From the NCBI GenBank assembly GCA_014584695.1, contig JACTMI010000010.1:1-64000 (forward strand): a stretch of 64,000 nt of DNA. The letters run 5' to 3'. The position numbers were made by a program, and so were the translations under genes. The notes beneath the pieces were generated by a model. The model saw nothing but the letters and a program-made list of their open reading frames with translations. It ran no database searches and was not told the DNA's origin. Positions 47,196 to 55,100 of the stretch are shown here, piece by piece (the first letter of the stretch is position 1; every line of letters begins with the position of its first letter). The stretch is from Acidobacteriota bacterium. Lineage in GTDB: Bacteria; Acidobacteriota; Thermoanaerobaculia; Multivoradales; JAGPDF01.

Positions 47196-48494
47196 TCACC
47201 CCAGCAGCTTGCGCTCCCGCGCCGCGTCGAGCAGCGACTGGCGGTGCTCCGGCGCGGCGATCTCGATCAGCGCCTCGGCGCGCTGGCGCAGGTTCTTGCC
47301 GAAGAGGTTGATCACACCATGCTCGGTGACCACCCAGTGCACGTCGGCGCGGCTGGTCACGACACCGGCGCCGGTCTTGAGAAACGGCACGATGCGCGAG
47401 GTCTTCCCCCCCTGGGCGAGCGACGGGATGGCGATCACCGGCCGGCCCCCCTTCGAGCGCGCGGCGCCGCGGATGAAGTCGACCTGACCGCCGAAGCCGG
47501 AGTAGATGCGCGGGCCGATCGAATCCGAGCAGACCTGGCCGGTCAGATCGATCTCGATCGCCGAGTTGATCGCCACCAGATTGTCGTTCTGGCTGACCAC
47601 GACCGGATCGTTGACGTAGTCGACCGGGTGGGCCTCGATGAACGGGTTGTTGTTCAAGTAGTTGTAGAGATCGTTGCTGCCGAGGGCGAAGGTGATCACG
47701 ACCTTGCCGGGGTGCAGCGACTTGCGGTTGCCGGTCACCGAGCCGCGCTCGATGGCGCGCATGGCGCCGTCCGAGATCATCTCGGTGTGGATGCCGAGGT
47801 CGAGCGGCCCGTCGATCGCCGCATAGACCGCGTCGGGGATGCCGCCGATGCCCATCTGCAGCGTCGCGCCCGGCTCGATCAGCCCGACGATGTTGCGGCC
47901 GATCCGCTGCTCGACCTCGCTCGCCGGCTTGGGCACCAGGTTCGGTAGCGGCTCGGTGGCCTCGACGATCGAGGCGACGCGGCTGACGTGCAGGAACGAA
48001 TCGCCGAGCACGCGCGGCATCTTCTCGTTGACCTGCGCGATCACGATCCTGGCGGCGCGGCAGGCCGCCTTCGAGGCCAGCGTCTCGACGCCGAGGCTCA
48101 TGAAACCGTGCTCGTCGGGGGGCGAGACCATGACCATCGCCACCTCGAGCTCGACCACGCGATCGCTGAACAGGCGCGGAATCTGGTGCAGGAAGATCGG
48201 CACGTAGTCGGCCCGCCCCTCGTTGACCGCGGCGCGGTCCGCGGGGCCGACGAACAGCGAGTTGTGGCGGAAGTGCGACTCCATGCCGGGAGCGGAGAGC
48301 GGATCCTCGCCCAGGAGCAGCACGTGGTGGAGCCGCACGTCGGTGAGCTCGTCGCGGCGCTCGGCGAGCGCGCGCACGAGGGCGGCGGGGATCGCCGCGT
48401 TGCCGCCGTAGTAGACGTCGTCGCCGCTCGCGATCCGGCCGACCGCCTGGGCCGCGGTCTGCAGCTTCGCCTTGTAGTCGTCGAACCAGCTCAT
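47196..48494 (-). CDS. Acetyl-CoA hydrolase/transferase family protein (4-hydroxybutyrate CoA-transferase-like)
   Basis: 432 aa from MSWFDDYKAKLQTAAQAVGR. AcetylCoA_hydro domains: IASGDDVYYGGNAAIPAALV, RHNSLFVGPADRAAVNEGRA, VSPPDEHGFMSLGVETLASK, GATLQMGIGGIPDAVYAAID and NLVAINSAIEIDLTGQVCSD. The last contains the conserved Glu that forms the CoA thioester in this family. SGFGGQVDFIRGAARSKGGR and WVVTEHGVINLFGKNLRQRA follow. Expected reaction is CoA transfer between acetyl-CoA and a short organic acid. ATGA overlap with the upstream dehydrogenase gene implies a shared pathway. Confidence 0.9.
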   Translation of the reverse strand: MSWFDDYKAKLQTAAQAVGRIASGDDVYYGGNAAIPAALVRALAERRDELTDVRLHHVLLLGEDPLSAPGMESHFRHNSLFVGPADRAAVNEGRADYVPIFLHQIPRLFSDRVVELEVAMVMVSPPDEHGFMSLGVETLASKAACRAARIVIAQVNEKMPRVLGDSFLHVSRVASIVEATEPLPNLVPKPASEVEQRIGRNIVGLIEPGATLQMGIGGIPDAVYAAIDGPLDLGIHTEMISDGAMRAIERGSVTGNRKSLHPGKVVITFALGSNDLYNYLNNNPFIEAHPVDYVNDPVVVSQNDNLVAINSAIEIDLTGQVCSDSIGPRIYSGFGGQVDFIRGAARSKGGRPVIAIPSLAQGGKTSRIVPFLKTGAGVVTSRADVHWVVTEHGVINLFGKNLRQRAEALIEIAAPEHRQSLLDAARERKLLG

Positions 48495-49624
48495 CGCGTC
48501 CTCCCGCCTTCGAGCAGCTGGTCGATCGGCGTGACTTCGACGCCGAGCACGTGGCCGAGCGCTGGCTGGACCGCTTTTCCGCGGTAGAGCGAGGTGCCGG
48601 CGGCGAGCCCCGCGTTCTCGGCCAGCGCGCGCTCCAACCCCTTGTCCGCCAGCCCGATCAGGTAGGGCAACGCCGCGTGGGCGAGCGCGCGCGACGCGGT
48701 GCGCGCGATGCTCGCGGTCATGTTGGGCACGCAGTAGTGCACGATCCCGTGGAGGGTGAAGGTCGGATTGTCGAGCGAGGTCGGACGGCTCGTCTCGACG
48801 CAGCCGCCCTGGTCGATCGACACGTCGACGATCACGCTCCCCTTCTTCATCGACTGCACCATCTTCTCGGTGACCAGGAAGGGCGCGCGCTCGCCGGGGA
48901 TCAGCACCGCGCCGATCAGCACGTCGGCGATCGGCGTGTACTGCGCCAGCCGCGCCTCGGCGGCGAGCGCGGTGACCACCTGGTCGCCCACGCAGCGGTT
49001 GAGCGCGGTGAGCTTGTCGAGGTCCTCGTCGAGGACGATCACGTGCGCGCCCATGGCGAGCGCGAGGCGCGCCGCCGAGCGGCCGACGCCGCCGGCGCCG
49101 AGGATCAGCACGGTCGGCGGCGGCACACCCGGCAGGTTGCCGAGCAGCACACCGCGGCCGCCGGCCTCGATCTGCAGGTAGTGCGCCGCGAGCTGCACGG
49201 CCAGGCGTCCGCCCAGCTCGCTGAACGGCACCAGCACCGGGCGCACGTCGCCGTCGCCCCGGATCAGCTCGTAGCTGATCAGCGTGGTGTCGAGCTGCAT
49301 CAGGCGCGCGAGGACGTCGCGCGGCGCGACCGCCACGTGCTGGAAACCGCACACGGCCGAGCCCGGCCGCAGCAGCTCGAGGTCCTCCGCGCTGAGCATG
49401 GCCACGCGGCAGACGAGATCGGCCCGGCGGTAGGCCTCCTCGGCGGTGTAGACGATCTGAGCACCGGCCCGCTCGTAGTCCCGGTCGTGAAAATGGGCTT
49501 CTTCGCCGGCCCGTGTCTCGACGCACACGGTGTGGCCGTGCTGCACGAGACGCGAGACCGCGAACGGCGTCAGACCGACACGATGCTCGTGCCGGTGGAC
49601 CTCGCGCGGTACTCCGATGACCAT
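48491..49624 (-). CDS. Alanine dehydrogenase-like NAD(P)-dependent enzyme
   Basis: 377 aa, close in length and sequence to alanine dehydrogenase. MVIGVPREVHRHEHRVGLTP supplies the substrate-binding Arg15. The Rossmann fold is at VLILGAGGVGRSAARLALAM; other motifs are GAVLIPGERAPFLVTEKMVQ, GSVIVDVSIDQGGCVETSRP (catalytic Asp) and VHYCVPNMTASIARTASRAL (Asn). His is kept in VCGFQHVAV. However, the KVKEP motif that carries the pyruvate-binding Lys reads RVAML (73-77), so that Lys is absent and activity as AlaDH is doubtful. Coupled by ATGA to a CoA-transferase gene. GGAGAG precedes the ATG. Confidence 0.85.
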   Translation of the reverse strand: MVIGVPREVHRHEHRVGLTPFAVSRLVQHGHTVCVETRAGEEAHFHDRDYERAGAQIVYTAEEAYRRADLVCRVAMLSAEDLELLRPGSAVCGFQHVAVAPRDVLARLMQLDTTLISYELIRGDGDVRPVLVPFSELGGRLAVQLAAHYLQIEAGGRGVLLGNLPGVPPPTVLILGAGGVGRSAARLALAMGAHVIVLDEDLDKLTALNRCVGDQVVTALAAEARLAQYTPIADVLIGAVLIPGERAPFLVTEKMVQSMKKGSVIVDVSIDQGGCVETSRPTSLDNPTFTLHGIVHYCVPNMTASIARTASRALAHAALPYLIGLADKGLERALAENAGLAAGTSLYRGKAVQPALGHVLGVEVTPIDQLLEGGRTR

Positions 49625-49962
49625 GACTCTCCTCCCGGGCGCCCGGACTGGCGCCGGGGCCTTCTGCGTGGATTTCACCACGATCGGACGGCGCTCCGAA
49701 CGGAGCGCTGGGGTGGGGCCGGGCCCACCCCGCCCGCCGCGCGCGCGGCGGCGCCCTTCGTGCGACAATGTTTGGCTCGAAACCACGGTGACCACCCGGG
49801 TCGAGGGGGTTCGAGGGCCCACGGACCCGGTGGCCCGGAGGTGCCCCTGTGGCCAGCGTTGACAGCCCTGCGCTTTGCTGGGACGATTGCTCGGCGAACA
49901 GCGATTCCACAGCGCTCCTGAGGACAGTCTCCCGCGCCTCGCGCGGAAAAGGGGAGAATTCC
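49625..49962. other. Divergent intergenic region upstream of the dehydrogenase and the second IPTL-CTERM gene
   Basis: Two adjacent hairpins lie at 49691-49708 (GCGCTCCG-AA-CGGAGCGC) and ~49710-49731 (GGGGTGGG/CCCACCCC). A TTGACA at 49859-49864 points rightward but has no clear -10 at the right distance. No gene seen. Confidence 0.45.
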
Positions 49963-51180
49963 ATGAAGCGAATCACGATGATGCTCGCAGTGGCGCTCCT
50001 CGTCGCGCCCGCCCTCGGAGCGCAGGCGTACGACGAGGTCGGCTCACCCGCCGTGCCGGCACCCCCCGAGGGCCAGCCCGGACCGGTTTGGGCGGGTCCG
50101 GAAGGGTCGGTGCTCTACGACAACGGCCCCTTCGTCACCCACCCCGGAGGCGGCTTCGGCGGCGCCGACGCGAGCGCCCTCCAGACGAATCTCGGACTCA
50201 ATGTCTACGGCTTCGGCCACGCCCTCTCCTCCGGTTTCCGGGTGGCCGACGACTTCACCGTGCCGGCGCCGGGCTGGCAGGTGAGCGCGATCACCTTCTT
50301 CGCCTACCAGACCGGTTCGACGACGACCTCGACGATCAATCACGTCAATCTGCGCATCTGGGACGGTCCTCCCGGCGCTCCCGGCAGCGCCGTCGTCTTT
50401 GGCGATACCGCGACCAACCGCCTCGCGGGAACCAGCTTCACCAACGTCTATCGACCCATCATCACGAACCTCCTGGAGAGCGCGCGACCGATGATGGCCA
50501 ACGTGGCGACCGTGGTGACGACCCTCGCTCCGGGGACCTACTGGCTGGACTGGCAGACCGGCGGCACCCTCGCTTCCGGACCGTGGGTGGTGCCGGTGAC
50601 CATCCTGGGACAGACCGCACCCGCCGGCGCCAACGCCCGGCAGTTCGACACCGCGAACTGGAACGCGCTGATCGACACGGGAACGGCCGCGGCGCCGCAA
50701 GACCTGCCCTTCATCATCGAGGGCGAGATCCTCGGCACCGACCTCGCGATCGCCAAGAGCTGCTCCGGTGGCGCTTCGCCGGTTGCCTGCACGATCACGG
50801 TCCAGAACTTGGGCACTCCGACCGCCACCAACGTCGTGGTGACCGATGTTCTCGCCGCCGGGCTGAGCTTCGCCGGCAGCACCTGCGGCGCCAGCGCCGT
50901 GGGCAATACGATCACCTGGGCGGTTGGCAGCCTCGCCGGCGGCGCCAGCGCGAGCTGTGTCTTCTCGATCGCGGTCGCCGCGGCCGGGACTTACGCCAAC
51001 ACGGCGATCGTGGCGAGTGACACCACCGATCCGGAGCCGTCGAACAACACCGCCACGACCACCTTCAGCGGCTACCTGAGCGTCCTCGAGATCCCGACGC
51101 TCAGCGCGGTGGGTCTGGCGCTGCTGGTCGGTCTCCTGGGCCTCGCCTCGCTCTTCCTCTTGCGCCGGCGCGCGGCCTGA
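49963..51180 (+). CDS. Secreted DUF11-repeat protein with IPTL-CTERM sorting signal
   Basis: 405 aa. Signal peptide MKRITMMLAVALLVAPALGA (cleavage near AQA). The first domain includes SSGFRVADDFTVPAPGWQVS and HVNLRIWDGPPGAPGSAVVF, related to the IPTL protein at 9908. Residues ~260-375 form a DUF11 (CARDB-like) repeat: LAIAKSCSGGASPVACTITV, NLGTPTATNVVVTDVLAAGL, ASCVFSIAVAAAGTYANTAI. The C-terminus is LEIPTLSAVGLALLVGLLGL, a short hydrophobic end and RRRAA: the IPTL-CTERM signal. GGGGAG lies before the ATG. Exported and sorted; function unknown. Confidence 0.87.
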   Translation: MKRITMMLAVALLVAPALGAQAYDEVGSPAVPAPPEGQPGPVWAGPEGSVLYDNGPFVTHPGGGFGGADASALQTNLGLNVYGFGHALSSGFRVADDFTVPAPGWQVSAITFFAYQTGSTTTSTINHVNLRIWDGPPGAPGSAVVFGDTATNRLAGTSFTNVYRPIITNLLESARPMMANVATVVTTLAPGTYWLDWQTGGTLASGPWVVPVTILGQTAPAGANARQFDTANWNALIDTGTAAAPQDLPFIIEGEILGTDLAIAKSCSGGASPVACTITVQNLGTPTATNVVVTDVLAAGLSFAGSTCGASAVGNTITWAVGSLAGGASASCVFSIAVAAAGTYANTAIVASDTTDPEPSNNTATTTFSGYLSVLEIPTLSAVGLALLVGLLGLASLFLLRRRAA

Positions 51181-51203
51181 GCGCCGTCAGCCCTCGCCGA
51201 TGA

Positions 51204-51231
51204 CCAGGCCCCCGGGCAACCGGGGGCCTGG
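51204..51231 (+). terminator. Strong hairpin with GCAA tetraloop after the IPTL-CTERM gene
   Basis: A perfect 12-bp stem CCAGGCCCCCGG/CCGGGGGCCTGG closes a GCAA (GNRA) loop, 23 bp after the stop codon. There is no T-run, so termination may rely on Rho or the hairpin may protect the mRNA 3' end. Confidence 0.75.
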
Positions 51232-51378
51232 TGCACGGGCCGTGACCCGCCGGCCGACACAGCGAGGATCACCGCTCGATCCTCCCGGCCGCACGAGTAG
51301 CGGCGAACGAGATCCTCCTCGGCCTGGCCTCAGCTTGTCCGCGGGGTCGTGCGATACTCCTGCCGGGAGGTCGCAGCC

Positions 51379-51555
51379 ATGGCCACGAAGCGCACGACGC
51401 ATCGCAGCACGGCGGGCAAGAAGCTCTACGCGGTCCGCGACGAAAAGGGACGCTTCGTCGACATCCAGACCTACGAGCGCGCCCACCGCGCCGACCTCGC
51501 CAAGAAGAGCCGCGCCGAGAAGGCCGCGGCGGCCAAGAAGAGCAAGAAGAAGTAG
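51379..51555 (+). CDS. Small basic conserved protein
   Basis: 58 aa from MATKRTTHRSTAGKKLYAVR; GGGAGG is 10 nt upstream of the ATG. It continues DEKGRFVDIQTYERAHRADL and ends in a Lys/Ala-rich tail (KKSRAEKAAAAKKSKKK). This 'THRS..GKKLYAVRD.KG.F.DIQTY.RAH' protein occurs in many bacteria as an uncharacterised small protein; the basic tail suggests nucleic-acid contact. Confidence 0.8.
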   Translation: MATKRTTHRSTAGKKLYAVRDEKGRFVDIQTYERAHRADLAKKSRAEKAAAAKKSKKK

Positions 51556-51566
51556 CAGCGGCCGCC

Positions 51567-51809
51567 ATGGAGATCCTCTGGTTCCTGCTGATCGGCCTCG
51601 CCGCGGGCTGGCTGGCCGGGCGGATCATGAAGGCCGGCGGCTACGGCCTGATGGGCGATCTGGTCGTCGGCGTCATCGGCGCCCTCCTCGGCGGCTTCCT
51701 CTTCCGCCTGGCCGGCTTGGCGGCGACCGGCCTGCTCGGCTCGCTCGTCACCGCGACCGTCGGCGCCATCGTCCTGATCGCCCTGCTGCGCGTCGTCAAG
51801 CGCGCCTGA
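51567..51809 (+). CDS. GlsB/YeaQ/YmgE-family membrane protein
   Basis: 80 aa, three helices: MEILWFLLIGLAAGWLAGRI, GLMGDLVVGVIGALLGGFLF and GSLVTATVGAIVLIALLRVV. Matches the transglycosylase-associated (GlsB/YeaQ) family, often stress-induced; function unresolved. 11 nt after the small basic gene, likely cotranscribed. Confidence 0.9.
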   Translation: MEILWFLLIGLAAGWLAGRIMKAGGYGLMGDLVVGVIGALLGGFLFRLAGLAATGLLGSLVTATVGAIVLIALLRVVKRA

Positions 51810-51909
51810 GCCGGGCCGGGTTCCGCCCCCGCGGCGGCGCGCCCTCCGCGGGCGCCGCGGAGACCCTGCGACAGGAGATCGGCCCGGCGCCGGTGCCGAT
51901 GGTCACGAT

Positions 51910-51938
51910 CCGGGGTCACCTCTTCACCGTGACCCCGG
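51910..51938 (+). terminator. Terminator-like hairpin after the GlsB-family gene
   Basis: A 10-bp perfect stem CCGGGGTCAC/GTGACCCCGG closes a 9-nt loop, about 100 bp beyond the stop. A pyrimidine-rich stretch (CCCCCTCTTCC) follows. Confidence 0.55.
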
Positions 51939-51960
51939 TCACCCCCTCTTCCAGCATGGC

Positions 51961-51988
51961 TTGACAATCCGCCGAATCGGCGTAGAAG
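51961..51988 (+). promoter_or_regulatory. Candidate promoter of the large secreted-protein operon
   Basis: TTGACA (51961-51966), 16-bp spacer, TAGAAG (51983-51988). It gives a ~105-nt leader ending in an ideal AGGAGG ribosome-binding site (52092-52097). Confidence 0.6.
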
Positions 51989-52102
51989 GGGGGCAAGGCC
52001 CCCTTCGACGAGGCGTGCGCCCCTGGGGACCCCCATGGAGGGTCGGCTCTCGTGTCCTTTCCGACCCGTGACGGGGTTTCACTCTCCCCTCAGGAGGTAG
52101 TC

Positions 52103-55100
52103 ATGCGCTGCTCGCGGACGGCACCCGCCTGCCCCCTCGCCCTCGGCCTGCTCTTCGCTCTCCTGCCCGCCGCGGCGCTCGCGCAAGGCGGCTCGTACAC
52201 GGTCACCGCGCTCGCTGACAGCGGCCCCGGCACGCTGCGCGCGGCGATCGAGCTGGCCAACGCCGACAGCGGGCCGTCGACGATCGGCTTCGACCCCGGC
52301 CTCGCGGGAGGCACCATCCTCCTCGCGTCGCCGCTTCCGGACCTGTGGGAGAACGGGACCACGATCGACGGCGACCTCGACGGCGATTGCCAGCCCGACA
52401 TCCGCATCGATGGCGACGCGCTCGCGAACGGCGGGATGCTCTACGTGCACTCCGCGGAGAACCTGATCCGTGGGTTGGCTTTCACTCGTTTCCCCCCGTG
52501 CGGGCAGGGTGGGAGTTTCTGGCTGCAGGGCACGGCGACGTCGGGCAACGCCCTCGAGTGCAACTGGATCGGTCTCGACCTGGCCGGCACGGCGCTGCCG
52601 CGGCACTGCTACGGCGTGAAGCTCGTCGAGGGTGCCCACGACAACCGGATCGGGCCGGGCAACCGGATCACCGCCGGCGAGGCCGATGGAGTCTTCGTCG
52701 ACGACGGCAACAACAACGCCTTCCCGGAGTTCGTCGGCCTCACCCCTGATCTCGTGGCGGTCGTCCATCCGATCGACCTGGTCGACGACTGCGCCTTCTT
52801 GAGGATCCGCAACGGCGCGACGTTCTACGACTCGGGCGGCCATCCGTTCACCGAGAACATCGGCCTGCGGCTGACCGGGAGGGTCCAGATCTCCCAGGAC
52901 GGCGACTACTCGTTCGCGCTTCCTGGCCTCGACGACGCGGCGCGGCTCTTCGTGCTCGACGAGACTCTCGTCGACTGGCCCGGGGGCGGCACGCCGCCAC
53001 CTGCCGTCAAGCATCTCGCCGCGGGCGACCACGCGTTCCGCCTCGACTACTTCGAGGGCGGCGGCGCGGCGACGCTGCGGCTCGAGATCACCGGCCCGCA
53101 GCCGCCGGCGCTGACGACGTCCGGCAACACCGGCGGCTGCGCCTCGGGTCAGGTGGGGCTCTGCGGACAGTTCTACCAACTGCGCGTCCCGACCGAGCGG
53201 AACCGCATCACGAGAAACGCGATCTGGAGCAACAGCGGGAGTGGCATTTCGCTCGGGTGGGGCTGCGGTCCGCAGGTCGACGACCCGGACGATCTCGACC
53301 TCGGTCCCAACACCCTGCTCAACACTCCCGTCCTGACCGGCGTCTCGTGGGCGCAGATCCCCGGATCTGCCGACGCATTCAACGTCTCCGGAACCGCGCC
53401 CCCCGGCGCGACCGTGGAGGTCTTCGTCGGCGAGGGGATGCCCGACAGCCACGGCGAGGGGAAGGTCTACCTGGGCGACGGCGACGCCGACGGCAACGGC
53501 GACTTCTCCTTCCCGGTCGAGATCCCGCTCGGCCTCGTGGCGCCCCGCTTGACCGCCACCGCCACCGACGCGCTCGGCAACACCTCCGAGTTCGCGCTCA
53601 ACTTCGAATGGGAGAGCGGCCACGACGTGGTGACCGTGGCGAGCGGCGCGAGCGGGTTGCCCGACACGGTGGTGGAGATCCCGATTCACGTCCGCGACCT
53701 CGCGCACTCCCCGCTCGGCGTCGACCGGCCGGTCGGGGAGCGGAGCCAGGGCTTCGCGATCAAGGTCGCGTGGGATCCGGCCGGCGCCGTCGGCTACTCC
53801 GATTTCGCCCGCGCCGGGATCACCGCCGCTCTCACCCCCTCCTACGAGACCGTCGTCCGCTCGGGCAACACCGCGAGCTACGTTCTCCATTTCGACGAGA
53901 CCACGGATCCGGTGCCGTTCGCGCTCGACGCCGCCGCTCCCGGCGATCCGGTCGCGAAGCTCCTGCTCACCCTCGCGCCGCACGCTCCGGCGGGCCTGGT
54001 GACGCTCACCCTGGACCCCGTCACCGCCCTCGCCAATCAGGCCGGCACGATCGAGGAGACGGTCGGGCTCGGCACCCTCGTCCTGGTCTCCGGCGGCCTC
54101 GTGGTCGAGTCGAACGCAGTGCGCGACCTGCTCGCCTGGCCGCTCTCCGCCTCCGAGATTCACCTCGGCTGGAACGACCCGAACGCCGGCGAGACCGGCT
54201 TCCGCGTCGAGCGCTCGCCGGACGGCGCCTCCTGGGCCCCCATCGGCGCCGTGGGGCCCGATGACCTCGAGTTCCTCGACTCCGGGCTCGCCCCGGCGAC
54301 GCTCTACTTCTACCGGCTGGTCACGCTCCTGGCCGGCGGCGACGGCCACCCCTCTCCCGCCGTGGCCACCAGCACCCATGCGGCCACGGCCGCTCATGTC
54401 TGCGTCCGCGAGCTCTCCGGCCCGCGGACGGCGATCGGGCAGACCGCGATCGCGCGCGGCCCCGGCGAGTGGGCGGTGGTGTGGGCCGACCAGGTCGATG
54501 GCCGCCAGAGCGACCTCTTCTTCCAGCGGCTGGCGTCGGGTGACCTCTCGGCGCTGGGACCGTCGGTCCAGGTCACCGCGACGGACGCCGTCAGTTCCGT
54601 GCCGGTGCTGCTCTGGAACGGCTCGCACTACGGCCTGTTCTGGCGCGAGGAGCTGCGCGGCGCGCCCGGTCCCGAAGCGCTGCAGAACCGCCACTTCTTC
54701 GCCCTCCTGAACCCCGACGGCACGAAGGTACGCGGCGACGTGCCTCTTCCCGCCGCTCCAGGCTGGTCTCCCTTCAACATGGAGCACGCCTTTGGCTGGG
54801 ACGGCACCCACTGGGGCCTCTTCTTCGCCGAATGGACGACCTATCCGTACGTCAAGCTCGTCTACTACCGCCTCGACGAGGACGGTGACCTCGTGCTCGG
54901 CCCGCTCGACGTCGTCACCCCGCCCGACTCCTGGGCCGGGCAAGCCGTGGCCTGGGCCCCCGGCCCGGGCCTCTGGGGGCTCGCATGGAACGAGTCCCCG
55001 GACTGGTACGGCGAGTCCGAAATGCGATTCCAGCGCGTGGAGGCGTCGACCGGCCTGCCCGTCGGTCCCGTGGTGTTGCTCGGGACCTTCACCGGCCCCG

